Source: Gemmatimonadetes bacterium 2013_60CM_65_52 (GTDB lineage Bacteria; Gemmatimonadota; Gemmatimonadetes; Gemmatimonadales; Gemmatimonadaceae). From it: a stretch of DNA of 64,000 bases. Of this stretch, positions 43,255 through 52,641 are shown piece after piece. The position numbers were made by a program, and so were the translations under genes. The notes under the pieces are model-generated. The model was not told where the DNA came from and searched no databases. It saw only the letters and a list, made by a program, of their open reading frames with translations. How positions within the stretch are numbered: the stretch's first letter is position 1; each line of letters begins with the position of its first letter. The stretch lies in NCBI GenBank assembly GCA_002215645.1, contig NGFI01000005.1, forward strand, positions 240,678 through 304,677, read 5' to 3'.

Positions 43255-45225
43255 ATGATCGACCGTCCCGACTCGCACGCCGAGGTCACTCTCGTCCTGC
43301 CCGATGGCGCCACTCGCACCGTGCCGGCGGGCACGCTGCCGTCCGACGTCGTCCGATCCATCGGAGAGCGACTCCTGTTGGCCGCAGTAGCGGTCAGTGT
43401 GAACGGAGAGGTGCAGGATCTCATGACGCCGTTGCGGCGCGGTGGCGCGTTCCGCGTGCTCACGGAAAAGGATCCCGAGGCGCTCGCCGTGCTGCGACAT
43501 TCCGCGGCACACGTGCTGGCAACTGCTGTACGACGTCTTCGTCCCGAAGCGAAGATCGGCTTCGGCCCCGCCATCGAAGACGGCTTCTACTACGACTTCG
43601 AGGTCGCGCATCCGTTCACGCCCGACGATCTCGCGGCCTTCGAGGCCGAGATGCGCAAGGTGGCGCAGGAGAAGCTTCCGTTTGTGCGCGAGGAGGTGGA
43701 CACCGCCGAAGCGCGCCGGCGATTCGTGGATGATCCGCTCAAGCTCGAGCGGCTCGACGACTTTACCGATCCCGCCGAGATCATCTCCACCTACACCGAT
43801 GGACCGTTCGTCGATCTCTGCCGCGGCCCGCACGTCCCCGACACGGGCCGCCTGAAGCACTTCAAGCTGCTGAGCGCCGCCGGTGCATACTGGCGTGGCG
43901 ACGAGAAGCGGCAGATGCTGCAGCGCATCTACGGCACGGCCTTCTTCAAGAAGGACGAGCTGGACGCGCACCTCTTCCGGCTCGAGGAGGCGAAGAAGCG
44001 CGACCACCGGCGGCTCGGCAAGGAGCTCGATCTGTTCATGCTCCATCCGTTCTCGCCCGGCGCCACCTTCTGGACCGAGCGCGGCACGATCCTCTACAAC
44101 CTGCTGGTGGAGTACGTGCGCGAGCGGCAACAGCGCGACTTCGCCGAGATCAAGACGCCGCTGCTCTACAACAAGGGGCTGTGGGAGTTGTCCGGCCACT
44201 GGGGCAAGTACCGCGAGAACATGTTCCTGGTGCTGGACGCGGAATCGGGCGAGCACGACATCTCGCTCAAGCCGATGAACTGCCCGTCGCATTATCTGCT
44301 GTATCTCTCGAAGAAGCACTCGTATCGCGAGCTGCCCAAGCGGTTCGTCACCTTCGACGTGCTGCACCGCAATGAGGTGACGGGTGCGCTCTCCGGTCTC
44401 ACTCGCGTGCGACAGTTCGCGCAGGACGACTGTCACGTCTTTCTTCGCGAGGACCAGATCACGAGCGAGGTGAAGTTCCTCATGGACTTCATTCTCGGCT
44501 ACTATGAGTCGTTCGGTCTCACGGCGACGCTCAAGTTCGCGACCCGGCCTCCCGAGCGCGTCGGGGACGACGCCATGTGGGATCGCGCCGAGTCCGCGCT
44601 CAAGGCGGCGCTCGAGGCCACCGCCAAGCCGTATCAGCTCAAGGCCGGTGACGGCGCGTTTTACGGGCCGAAGATCGACTTCGACGTCACGGATTCCATT
44701 GGGCGCGCCTGGCAGCTGGGCACCATTCAGCTCGACTACGCCGCGCCCGAGCGGTTCGATCTCACCTACACCGGCGACGACAACACCACGCACCGGCCGG
44801 TGGTGATCCATCGCGCGGTGAGCGGATCGTTCGAGCGGTTCATCGCGATTCTCATCGAGCATTTCGCGGGGGCGTTCCCGACATGGCTCGCGCCGGAGCA
44901 GGTGCGCGTACTGCCTATCACGGACGATCAGCGCGACGTCGCGGCGAAGATCGTGGAGCGCATGTTGGCGGCGGGAATCCGTGCGCACCTCGATGACAGA
45001 TCGGAGACGCTCAAGTATCGGGTCGCGGAAGGCGCGCGCATGAAGATTCCGTACATGTGCGTCGTCGGAAAACGCGAGGCTGAATCCGATCAGGTGGCGG
45101 TCAATACGCGTGGGGCGGGGGAAGGGCAAAAGCCCGCGCCGGTGCCGGCGGATCGCTTCATTGAGCGTGTGCGGGACGAGACGCGGTCGCGATCGTTGCT
45201 GCTCGAGGCGGGTCGGGCGCCTTAG
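43255..45225 (+). CDS. thrS: Threonyl-tRNA synthetase
   Basis: ThrS is a class II synthetase charging tRNA-Thr. The 656-residue protein has the N-terminal TGS domain (VTLVLPDGATRTVPAGTL) and the editing domain with LRHSAAHVLATAVR (HxxxH). The catalytic core has motif 1 GATFWTERGTILYNLLVEY, the zinc-binding SLKPMNCPSHYLL Cys, motif 2 LSGLTRVRQFAQDDCHVFL and motif 3 SGSFERFIAILIEH. The anticodon domain ends the protein. Length and motifs are normal. A ribosome-site-like purine run is weak. The gene is followed by dispersed-repeat copy 2. Confidence 0.97.
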   Translation: MIDRPDSHAEVTLVLPDGATRTVPAGTLPSDVVRSIGERLLLAAVAVSVNGEVQDLMTPLRRGGAFRVLTEKDPEALAVLRHSAAHVLATAVRRLRPEAKIGFGPAIEDGFYYDFEVAHPFTPDDLAAFEAEMRKVAQEKLPFVREEVDTAEARRRFVDDPLKLERLDDFTDPAEIISTYTDGPFVDLCRGPHVPDTGRLKHFKLLSAAGAYWRGDEKRQMLQRIYGTAFFKKDELDAHLFRLEEAKKRDHRRLGKELDLFMLHPFSPGATFWTERGTILYNLLVEYVRERQQRDFAEIKTPLLYNKGLWELSGHWGKYRENMFLVLDAESGEHDISLKPMNCPSHYLLYLSKKHSYRELPKRFVTFDVLHRNEVTGALSGLTRVRQFAQDDCHVFLREDQITSEVKFLMDFILGYYESFGLTATLKFATRPPERVGDDAMWDRAESALKAALEATAKPYQLKAGDGAFYGPKIDFDVTDSIGRAWQLGTIQLDYAAPERFDLTYTGDDNTTHRPVVIHRAVSGSFERFIAILIEHFAGAFPTWLAPEQVRVLPITDDQRDVAAKIVERMLAAGIRAHLDDRSETLKYRVAEGARMKIPYMCVVGKREAESDQVAVNTRGAGEGQKPAPVPADRFIERVRDETRSRSLLLEAGRAP

Positions 45226-45243
45226 GACAGCAGAGGACAGCAG

Positions 45244-45376
45244 CACTGAACTACGGAGACCAGCAAAAAAAATGAAGCACAGAGGACACAGAGACACAGA
45301 GAACTGCCTTTGACTTTTTGATCTCTGTGCCTCTGTGCCTCTGTGTCTCTGTGGCTAATTGTTGCCGTCCGCAGTT
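45244..45376. repeat. Dispersed inverted-repeat element, copy 2
   Basis: This is the inverse-orientation relative of 6826-6970. A run of CACAGAGGACACAG words (about 45274-45302) pairs with TCTGTGCCTCTGTG words (about 45322-45354), so the transcript would form a long imperfect stem. The end CTAATTG then GTCCGCAGTT mirrors AACTGCGGAC and CAATTAACC of copy 1. It lies between thrS and the histidine kinase, which converge, so it may also act as a bidirectional terminator. Confidence 0.65.
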
Positions 45377-45399
45377 CCCTCGCTGTGAGCGACGCCCGT

Positions 45400-47790
45400 C
45401 TAAACGGCTCTCCCCTTCCTCACCGCCGGGACATCCGCCGCCACGGACAAGACCTTCTCCGTGAGCGATTCCGGCGTGAACGGTTTCTCCAGGAAGGCGT
45501 GCCTGGACTTCCGGATTCCTTCGAGAATCAGATTGTCATTCGTGTAACCCGACATGAATACGAGCGGCACGCCTGGAAACAGCGCGCGAACATGCCGCTC
45601 CACCTCCGCACCACCGCCATTCGGCATCACCACGTCGGTGAGGACGAGAGTGAGCGACGCCAACGTGCGGCTCAGTGCCGCGGCCTGCGCGGCATCCGCC
45701 GCCTCGACGACATCGAAACCGAGGCCGCGCAGAATGCGCGCCGCGATGTTGCGCACCTGCGGCTCGTCCTCGACGACGAGCGCGGTTCCGCGCGGCGGAA
45801 CGGCGCGCGCAGCCGGCAGTGCGGCCTGCGGTCGCACGGGATGCGTATCCGGCACCGGCTCGTCGACGAGAGGCAAATACAGTGACACGGTCGTTCCCTC
45901 ATTCTGCGCGCTGTTCATCAGGACGTACCCTTCCGACTGCTTCACGAAGCCGAAGACCATGGAGAGGCCCAGGCCGGTACCCTTGCCCACCGCCTTCGTC
46001 GTGAAGAACGGCTCGAACGCGCGCGAGAGTGTGACGTCGTCCATCCCGACGCCCGTATCGATCACACGGACGCAGCAGTAGTTGCCCTCGCGCGATCCCT
46101 CATGCGTTGCCACGAACTGCCCATCGAAGCGGACTTCGGCCACCTCGATGCGCAGCGTGCCGCCGTTCGGCATGGCGTCGGCCGCGTTCACCGCGAGGTT
46201 GATGATGGTCTGCTCCAACTGCGAGGCATCCACCAGGGTGGCGTGCCGCGGCGATTCGGGCAGCGTGATGGCGATGCTGATCGTCTCGCCGACGAGGCGG
46301 CGGAGCAGCGACCCAAGCCCGGCGACGACGGCGCTCACGTCGTTCAGCGCAGGCTTGAGCACCTGGCGCCGGCTGAACGCAAGCAGTTGTCTCGTGAGAT
46401 CGACACCTCGCTGTGCCGCATGGCGGATCTCCAGCAGATCATCGCGCGGACTCTGACCAGACTCCTGCGACTCGAGTGCGAGATCGGACGCCGCAACGAT
46501 GACCGTGAGCAGATTGTTGAAGTCGTGCGCTACGCCGCCGGCGAGCCGGCCGATGGATTCCATCTTCTGCGCCTGACGGAACTCCGACTCCAGACGCCGG
46601 CGCTCGGACGTATCGAGCAGAAATCCGTGCAGCTCCACGAGCTCGCCATCCTGATCGAACTGTCCCACGACGTTCTCCTGCACGAATCGCGGCGCGCCAT
46701 CCACACCGCGCAACTCGATGTCCATGCCGGCGACATGTCCGTCACGGCGCAGCGCCGCGATCATTGCCGCGTGCGCCGACGGATCCGGATACAACGATTT
46801 CGTATTCGCCCGGCACGCTTCCTCGGCTGAGGCAAAGCCGAACAGCGAGGCGAAGCGGGCATTGCAGGCGAGGAGCCTTCCGTCCGGCGTGGAGACGAAG
46901 TTGCCCGCCGGACTCTCGTCGAAGATCTGCGCATAGCGCGACTCGCTTTCCCGCCGCGCAACGGCCTGAACGCCGACCTCGCGGCGTAACACGAAGATCC
47001 ACGCCGCCGCGATGCCGCCCACGAAGAGCACCGCAAGGGCAACGACGCCCAGCATACGCTTGCGTGACGCGGACCACCCCATGATCCGGAGATCGGCGGA
47101 CGACCGTGGGAGGAGCACGTACACGTGCACGCCGCCGATGTCGTCCCGTCGCGAGAGCACGCCGGTGACGGCGACACGATCGCCCAGATGGAGCGATGCG
47201 AAGTCAATCGGCACCGTGCCCTCTGCGAACTCGAAGAGGGTGATCGACGCCGGCTGCACCGACGTGGAGTCTCCACGGGACTTTGCGCCCTCGGGAATGA
47301 TCTCGACGCTCGGATTGCCGATCTGCGGCCACGTCCGCGATACCACACCGCGCATGGCGACCAGCTCGCCGAGGTGTCGTGGCGCCTGGTCGAACGTCAG
47401 CGGCTTTGGGTCGGTGGTCGCTTTGAACGACGGCACCACGCGCACCGTGGCGCCGAATACCTCGGGCATTCCGCGATACGCCGCGCGCGTACCCGTGGCT
47501 TCGACTGAGTCGCCGATCGTGACCGCCGTTCCGCCCGTGTCGTTGAAGACCAGCCACCCGCGCGTGGATGTCTGCACGTAGATCTGCAGCCTGGAGTGCG
47601 AGATCGTGCCGGTGCCGATCGTGACGCGGCCGGCGATGCGGATCGGTCCCCCCGTGTCGCCCGCGACGAGCGCCCGCGACGGTGTGCGCGGACGCGCTCC
47701 CGCGGGCCGCTGCGCCCGCGCGGAAATGCATGGCGCCAGCACGAGCAGCGCCGCCGCGAGGCTGCGTAGCAGCCGGGGCACTGATTTCAC
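45400..47790 (-). CDS. Hybrid sensor histidine kinase with OB-like sensor and receiver
   Basis: The 796-residue protein has a signal-type first helix and an exported region of about 210 residues with two OB-fold-like blocks (IRIAGRVTIGTG... and RHLGELVAMRGVV). A transmembrane helix follows (LGVVALAVLFVGGIAAAWIF). It then has a PAS domain (YAQIFDESPAGNFVSTPDG), a HisKA H-box (RLAGGVAHDFNNLLTV), HATPase motifs (LEQTIINLAVNAADAM, DTGVGM, KGTGLGL) and a C-terminal REC domain (VEDEPQVR, phospho-Asp in VLTDVVMPNG). No response regulator lies next to it. The sensor input is unknown, and the OB-like region is unusual for this class. The gene is divergent from the thiolase gene across 200 bases. Confidence 0.92.
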   Translation of the reverse strand: MKSVPRLLRSLAAALLVLAPCISARAQRPAGARPRTPSRALVAGDTGGPIRIAGRVTIGTGTISHSRLQIYVQTSTRGWLVFNDTGGTAVTIGDSVEATGTRAAYRGMPEVFGATVRVVPSFKATTDPKPLTFDQAPRHLGELVAMRGVVSRTWPQIGNPSVEIIPEGAKSRGDSTSVQPASITLFEFAEGTVPIDFASLHLGDRVAVTGVLSRRDDIGGVHVYVLLPRSSADLRIMGWSASRKRMLGVVALAVLFVGGIAAAWIFVLRREVGVQAVARRESESRYAQIFDESPAGNFVSTPDGRLLACNARFASLFGFASAEEACRANTKSLYPDPSAHAAMIAALRRDGHVAGMDIELRGVDGAPRFVQENVVGQFDQDGELVELHGFLLDTSERRRLESEFRQAQKMESIGRLAGGVAHDFNNLLTVIVAASDLALESQESGQSPRDDLLEIRHAAQRGVDLTRQLLAFSRRQVLKPALNDVSAVVAGLGSLLRRLVGETISIAITLPESPRHATLVDASQLEQTIINLAVNAADAMPNGGTLRIEVAEVRFDGQFVATHEGSREGNYCCVRVIDTGVGMDDVTLSRAFEPFFTTKAVGKGTGLGLSMVFGFVKQSEGYVLMNSAQNEGTTVSLYLPLVDEPVPDTHPVRPQAALPAARAVPPRGTALVVEDEPQVRNIAARILRGLGFDVVEAADAAQAAALSRTLASLTLVLTDVVMPNGGGAEVERHVRALFPGVPLVFMSGYTNDNLILEGIRKSRHAFLEKPFTPESLTEKVLSVAADVPAVRKGRAV

Positions 47791-47989
47791 GGAACCTCTG
47801 TTCTGGTCATCGCCGCTTCCGAGGTGGTAGGCAGCTCGGGAGCATCCGGCGTCACGATGAAGTATCGGCCAGGGCGTCCATTTCCTTTACGAGTCCGGCT
47901 GTGAATGGGTCAACACGACTCAAGTTGTTCCCGCGATGCGCGCCAAATACCTTGCAGCGTCATCGTCAATGGACCTCCGGCCTCGCTTC

Positions 47990-49186
47990 ATGTCCGATAA
48001 ATCGCGCATCCCAGTGATCGTCGCCGCCGCGCGGACGCCCATCGGGAAGTTTCTCGGCGGACTCGCTCCCCTGTCCGCGCCGGAGCTCGGCGCCGTCGCC
48101 ATCAGGGCGGCGCTCGAACGCTCGGGAGTGCCAGCGGCGGACGTCGACGAAGTCATCATGGGCAACGTGGTCCAGGCCGGGGTCGGCCAGGCGCCGGCTC
48201 GCCAGGCCGCGCTCAAGGCGGGCGTTCCGGCCACCGTCAGTGCCCTCACCGTGAACAAGGTCTGCGGCTCGGGACTGAAAGCCGTGATGCTCGCGGCGCA
48301 ATCCATCAAGGCCGGCGACGCCCGGGTCATCATCGCGGGCGGCCAAGAATCGATGTCGAACGCCCCCTACTATGTATATGGCATGCGGGTGGGCGTGAAG
48401 CTTGGCGACCAGCAGTTCGTGGACGGCGTGATCAAGGACGGTCTCTGGTGCGCGACGTGCGGCGTCCACATGGGCGGACATGCCGAGTACACGGCGAAGA
48501 AGGCCGGAATCACGCGGCAGGCGCAGGATGAATTCTCTGCGGCCTCGCATCGCAAGGCGGTTGCGGCGCAGAAGGCTGGCAAGTTCGCGGCGGAGATCGC
48601 CCCGGTGACGATCGCGGGACGCAAGGGCCCCATCGTCGTCGATACCGATGAGGGTCCGCGCGCCGACACCACGGCGGAGGCGCTCGCGGCGCTGAAGCCC
48701 GCATTCGAGAAGGGAAGCGAAGCGACGGTGACCGCCGGCAACGCGAGCTCGCTCAATGACGGCGGTGCTGCCACGATCGTGACGACGCTCGAGTATGCGG
48801 AGACGCATGGGCTCGAGGTGCTCGGCCGCATCACGGCGTACGCGACGGGCGCCACGGATCCGCGCGACTTGTTCTTCGCGCCCATTACGGCCGTGAACAA
48901 TCTGATGAAGAAGGAAGGCCGCACCATCGGTAGCTATGATCTGATCGAGGCCAACGAAGCGTTCGCGTCTCAGGCCCTTGCCGATGGTGCGGGACTCGGC
49001 TGGGACTGGGATCGCGTCAACGTCAACGGCGGCGCCATCGCTCTCGGTCATCCCATCGGCGCCAGTGGTGCGCGTGTGTTGACGACACTGCTCTACGCGC
49101 TCAAGGACCGCGGACTCGACACCGGACTCGCAACTCTTTGCCTCGGCGGCGGCGATGCCGTGGCACTCTCTGTTTCCCGGAGCTGA
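47990..49186 (+). CDS. Acetyl-CoA acetyltransferase (thiolase)
   Basis: The enzyme joins or splits acyl-CoA units (acetoacetyl-CoA thiolase type). The 398-residue length is normal. The nucleophile Cys is in TVNKVCGSGLKAVML, the catalytic His in NGGAIALGHPIGASGARV and the second Cys in TLCLGGGDAVAL. The start ATG 47990 (MSDKSRIPVIVAAARTPIG) suits the family better than an upstream ATG. The gene leads a compact plus-strand run of bioY, a CPBP protease, hydroxyacyl-CoA dehydrogenase and acyl-CoA dehydrogenase. Together these point to fatty-acid or butanoate/branched-chain breakdown, or reversal of it for synthesis of storage polymer precursors. Confidence 0.95.
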   Translation: MSDKSRIPVIVAAARTPIGKFLGGLAPLSAPELGAVAIRAALERSGVPAADVDEVIMGNVVQAGVGQAPARQAALKAGVPATVSALTVNKVCGSGLKAVMLAAQSIKAGDARVIIAGGQESMSNAPYYVYGMRVGVKLGDQQFVDGVIKDGLWCATCGVHMGGHAEYTAKKAGITRQAQDEFSAASHRKAVAAQKAGKFAAEIAPVTIAGRKGPIVVDTDEGPRADTTAEALAALKPAFEKGSEATVTAGNASSLNDGGAATIVTTLEYAETHGLEVLGRITAYATGATDPRDLFFAPITAVNNLMKKEGRTIGSYDLIEANEAFASQALADGAGLGWDWDRVNVNGGAIALGHPIGASGARVLTTLLYALKDRGLDTGLATLCLGGGDAVALSVSRS

Positions 49187-49189
49187 CGC

Positions 49190-49726
49190 ATGACCACACT
49201 TGCTCTCGCCGCGCGCACGCCGCGCACGCGCGCACTCGCCATCCTGATCGCGGTCGGCGCACTGGCGCTCGCGTCGCAGTTCGCGTTGCCGCTACCCGGC
49301 ACTCCTGTGCCGCTCACGCTGCAACCCTTTGTGGTCGTCTTGACGGGACTACTGCTTGGACCACGCGACGCCGCGGTGGCGATGGTTGCCTATCTCATGC
49401 TTGGAGCCGTCGGACTTCCCGTATGGGCGCCGATCGGAGCGCCAGGGTTGATGAGGCTCCTCGGCCCCACGGGCGGCTATTTGCTCGCGTATCCGGTGGC
49501 GGCGGCTGTCGCCGGCAAGCTCGGCGCGGGACAACAGGGTTTCGCGACGCGGGCACTGGCGGCCGGGGCGGGGATTCTCGTCCTCTACGTCGGTGGTCTG
49601 ACACAGCTCGCGGTTCTCACGGGAAGTCTTACCAGTGGCGTGCTACTCGGTGTCGCGCCGTTCATCGCGGCGGATGGCGTGAAGGCGCTGGCTGCGGCGG
49701 CCCTGTCGCGACGCTGGAGTGCCTGA
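49190..49726 (+). CDS. bioY: Biotin transporter substrate-binding component
   Basis: BioY is the S component of an ECF-type biotin importer in the inner membrane. The 178-residue protein has six hydrophobic helices and the family motifs PLPGTPVPLTLQPFVVVLTG, GPRDAAVAMVAYLMLGAVGL, and GPTGGYLLAYPVAA, with the C-terminal FIAADGVKALAAAAL. It starts 3 bases after the thiolase stop. No EcfT/EcfA genes are beside it, so it either works alone or uses a shared energising module. Its place among acyl-CoA genes fits biotin-dependent carboxylases. Confidence 0.93.
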   Translation: MTTLALAARTPRTRALAILIAVGALALASQFALPLPGTPVPLTLQPFVVVLTGLLLGPRDAAVAMVAYLMLGAVGLPVWAPIGAPGLMRLLGPTGGYLLAYPVAAAVAGKLGAGQQGFATRALAAGAGILVLYVGGLTQLAVLTGSLTSGVLLGVAPFIAADGVKALAAAALSRRWSA

Positions 49727-50573
49727 GAGAGCCGAGATCGCGCCCACAGTCGGGCGCGTTCTCGCTTTCGTGGCGCTGCTGATCGCCTGCAATGCGGCGG
49801 CGTACGCGTTCCTCGCGCCGTTGGTCCGGTGGGTGATCATCACTTCCGGACAGCCACTGCGGCTGGAGGTCTTTCCGGAGCTCATTGCCGCACTGGCCGC
49901 CTCGGCCATCATGGTGTGGTCCATCGATCGGCGCCCGTGGAGCAGCCTCGATCTGCATCGAGCTGCGGCCCGCCCGCGGCTGTTGTCGTTCGGATGGCTC
50001 ACGGGCGGCATGACGATCGGAGCCGCGTGCGCGGTGCTTTTCGTCGCCGGACTGCTGCGTTTTCGGGCGTCCCCCGGTGACGGATCCTGGCTCGGGGCCG
50101 CAGGGCGAATCTCGCTGGTGCTCATACCGGCTGCTCTCGCTGAAGAACTGATGTGTCGTGGCTATCTTTTGACCGTCATTCGCGAGTGCGTCGGTGAGCG
50201 CTGGGCGATCGTTCTCACGAGCGTGCTCTTCGGCGTGCTGCACCTTCAGAATCCCGATGCGACGGCCGTGTCCGTGGTCGTGGTCGTGTTGGCGGGTGTC
50301 ATGCTGGCCGGTGCGCGGGTCGTGGGGGGCAGTCTGTATGCCGCCTGGATGGCGCATCTCGCATGGAACTGGGTGATGGCGGTGCTGCTGCATTCGACGG
50401 TGAGCGGGCTGCGCTTCGAGGCGCCCGGTTATTTCGCCGAGGCGACTGGACCGTCGTGGTTGAGTGGTGGTTCGTGGGGTCCCGAAGGCGGGCTCGTCGC
50501 CGCGACGGGGTTGGTGGTGACAATCGTTCTATTGTCGCGGCGGCGCCGCGAGGAGTCCTTGCACGATGGCTGA
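49719..50573 (+). CDS. CPBP family intramembrane glutamic endopeptidase
   Basis: The 284-residue membrane protein has about eight hydrophobic helices and all three CPBP (Abi/Rce1-like) motifs: EELMCRGYLL (EExxxR), FGVLHLQNP (FxxxH) and HLAWNW (HxxxN/W). These proteases process prenylated or membrane-bound peptides, and bacterial members include immunity and maturation enzymes. It starts at GTG 49719, overlapping bioY by 8 bases, and its stop overlaps the next start by 8. It is probably co-expressed with lipid genes. The substrate is not known. Confidence 0.87.
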   Translation: MPERAEIAPTVGRVLAFVALLIACNAAAYAFLAPLVRWVIITSGQPLRLEVFPELIAALAASAIMVWSIDRRPWSSLDLHRAAARPRLLSFGWLTGGMTIGAACAVLFVAGLLRFRASPGDGSWLGAAGRISLVLIPAALAEELMCRGYLLTVIRECVGERWAIVLTSVLFGVLHLQNPDATAVSVVVVVLAGVMLAGARVVGGSLYAAWMAHLAWNWVMAVLLHSTVSGLRFEAPGYFAEATGPSWLSGGSWGPEGGLVAATGLVVTIVLLSRRRREESLHDG

Positions 50574-51411
50574 CCGCATTGCCGTGATCGGCGCGGGGCA
50601 GATGGGAAACGGAATCGCTCACGTCTTCGCGCAGTCCGGCTTCGACGTCACCATGATCGACGTGGCGGAGGCGGCGCTCGCGAAAGGTCGTGACACCATC
50701 GCGAGAAATCTCGACCGGCAGATCAAGAAAGGGACGCTGCCGGAAGCGGAACGTGCCACCATTCTCGGCCGGCTTTCGATCTCGACCTCAACCGATGCCA
50801 TTGCAGGCGCGGCTCTCGTGATCGAGGCGGCCACGGAAAACCGCGAGCTCAAGTTTCGCATCTTCGCCGAGCTCGATGCAAAGGCCGACGCCGGGGCCGT
50901 GCTCGCGACAAATACAAGCTCCATCTCGGTGACGGAAATCGCCGCCCGCACGAAGCGTCCGCAGCACGTGATCGGCATGCACTTCATGAATCCCGTGCCG
51001 GTGATGCAGCTCGTGGAGATCATTCGCGGGCTCGCAACGTCGGACGAGACGACGACGCGAGTGATCGCGTGGAGCACTGCCGTCGGAAAGACGCCGGTCG
51101 AGGTGAACGACTTTCCCGGATTCGTGGCCAACCGGATCCTCATGCCGATGATCAACGAGGCCGTCTATTGCGTCATGGAGGGCGTGGGTACTCCCGAAGC
51201 GATCGACACGGTGATGAAGCTCGGCATGAACCATCCCATGGGGCCGCTCGCGTTGGCCGATCTGATCGGCCTTGATACCTGTCTCGCGATTCTCGAGGTG
51301 CTGCACTCCGGGCTTGGCGACACCAAGTACCGCCCGTGTCCCCTGCTCAGGAAGTACGTGGCAGCAGGGTGGCTCGGACGAAAGACCGGTCGCGGTTTCT
51401 ACTCCTATTGA
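50566..51411 (+). CDS. hbd: 3-hydroxyacyl-CoA (3-hydroxybutyryl-CoA) dehydrogenase
   Basis: The enzyme oxidises or reduces 3-hydroxyacyl-CoA with NAD(H) in the cytoplasm. The 281-residue length fits short-chain HbdA/FadB-C-like types. The Rossmann loop is VIGAGQMGNGIAH, with catalytic residues in VIEAATENRELK, IGMHFMNPVPVMQLVEII (the active His) and NDFPGFVANRILMPMINEA. The C-terminal GPLALADLIGLDTCL helix is typical. ATG at 50566 lies inside the CPBP gene's end. It works with the thiolase and acyl-CoA dehydrogenase of the same run. Confidence 0.95.
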   Translation: MADRIAVIGAGQMGNGIAHVFAQSGFDVTMIDVAEAALAKGRDTIARNLDRQIKKGTLPEAERATILGRLSISTSTDAIAGAALVIEAATENRELKFRIFAELDAKADAGAVLATNTSSISVTEIAARTKRPQHVIGMHFMNPVPVMQLVEIIRGLATSDETTTRVIAWSTAVGKTPVEVNDFPGFVANRILMPMINEAVYCVMEGVGTPEAIDTVMKLGMNHPMGPLALADLIGLDTCLAILEVLHSGLGDTKYRPCPLLRKYVAAGWLGRKTGRGFYSY

Positions 51412-51415
51412 GAGC

Positions 51416-52582
51416 ATGACGCTGACCGCACTGACCGACGTTCAATCCGAGATTCAATCTCTCGCGCGCACCTTCGCGCGTGAGGAGATTGCCCCGCATG
51501 CGTCCAAATGGGATCGCGAAGCCTGTTTTCCGCTCGACGTGGCAAGGCGAATGGGCGAATTGGGATTCCTCGGCATGCTCATCCCGGAGCAATACGACGG
51601 TCTCGGCCTCGATACGGTGTCGTATCTTCTCGCGCTCGAGGAGATCGCCGTGGCCGACGCATCCGTGGCAGTGCTCATGAGCGTCCACAACTCTCTGCCC
51701 ACGCAGATGTTGCTGCACTTCGGCACCGACGCGCAGCGGGATCGCTTTCTGCGGCCGATGGCGCGCGGTGAGATGATCGGCGCCTTCGCGCTCAGCGAAC
51801 CGGAGGCAGGCTCGGATGCGTCGTCGCTGCGCTGCCAGGCCACGCGTGACGGCAACGCATGGCTGCTCAGCGGCACCAAGAGCTGGGTGACGTCGGGCAA
51901 CTTTGCCGACGTGATCGTGGTCATGGCGCGCACCGATACGGCCGACGGCCGCCTTGGCTCGCGCGGAATTTCCGCCTTCATCGTGACGCCCGATCTGCCG
52001 GGGTTTCACGTCGGCAAGAAGGAAGACAAGATGGGCCTCCGCGCGTCGCCGACCGTCCAGCTCAACTTCGACGCGCTGCGCGTGCCGGCCGACAACGTGC
52101 TTGGCGACGAAGGGCAGGGATTCATCTACGCCATGCGCTCGCTCGACAACGGGCGGCTCGGCATCGCGGCACAGGCCATCGGTATCGCTCGCGCGTCGCT
52201 GGAGGCATCACTCGACTACGCGGCCGAGCGAAAGCAGTTCGGCCAACCGATCGCGGACTTTCAGGCAATTCAGTTCAAGCTGGCGGACATGGGATCCCGC
52301 ATCGCGGCGGCGCGCGCGCTGCTGCACGCGACCGCGGAATCGAAGGATCGTGGCGAGTCCACGACCATGCATGGGTCCATGGTCAAGCTGCTCGCGAGCG
52401 AAACAGCGATGTGGGCCGCGAACCAGGCGGTCCAGATCTTCGGCGGGTACGGGTATGTGAAGGACTATCCCGTGGAGAAGCTGTTCCGCGACGCGAAGAT
52501 CACGGAGATCTACGAGGGTACCTCCGAGATACAACGGCTCGTGATCGCGCGCGAGCTCCTTTCCGAGCGCGCTCGCCGCTGA
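51416..52582 (+). CDS. Acyl-CoA dehydrogenase
   Basis: This FAD enzyme makes 2-enoyl-CoA from acyl-CoA in beta-oxidation or branched-chain amino-acid breakdown. The 388-residue protein has the N-terminal helical domain (VQSEIQSLARTFAREEIAPH) and FAD-contact motifs GAFALSEPEAGSDASSL and WVTSGNFADVIVVMA. It also has ERKQFGQPIADFQAIQFKLA and the catalytic Glu in ITEIYEGTSEIQRLV. This is the short/branched-chain or butyryl-CoA dehydrogenase pattern, but chain length cannot be fixed by eye. It starts 4 bases after the hydroxyacyl-CoA dehydrogenase stop. The open frame extends upstream by overlap only. Confidence 0.95.
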   Translation: MTLTALTDVQSEIQSLARTFAREEIAPHASKWDREACFPLDVARRMGELGFLGMLIPEQYDGLGLDTVSYLLALEEIAVADASVAVLMSVHNSLPTQMLLHFGTDAQRDRFLRPMARGEMIGAFALSEPEAGSDASSLRCQATRDGNAWLLSGTKSWVTSGNFADVIVVMARTDTADGRLGSRGISAFIVTPDLPGFHVGKKEDKMGLRASPTVQLNFDALRVPADNVLGDEGQGFIYAMRSLDNGRLGIAAQAIGIARASLEASLDYAAERKQFGQPIADFQAIQFKLADMGSRIAAARALLHATAESKDRGESTTMHGSMVKLLASETAMWAANQAVQIFGGYGYVKDYPVEKLFRDAKITEIYEGTSEIQRLVIARELLSERARR

Positions 52583-52641
52583 GGCGGTAGGCGCACGGCC
52601 GAAAATCGGCCCTCTCAACCACGACACCACTCATTCGCGTA

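Noticed and set aside
42517-45297. 926-residue open frame antisense to thrS
   Set aside because: It is a shadow of a GC-rich gene: Arg/His/Leu-rich, with no motif, and thrS on the other strand is certain.
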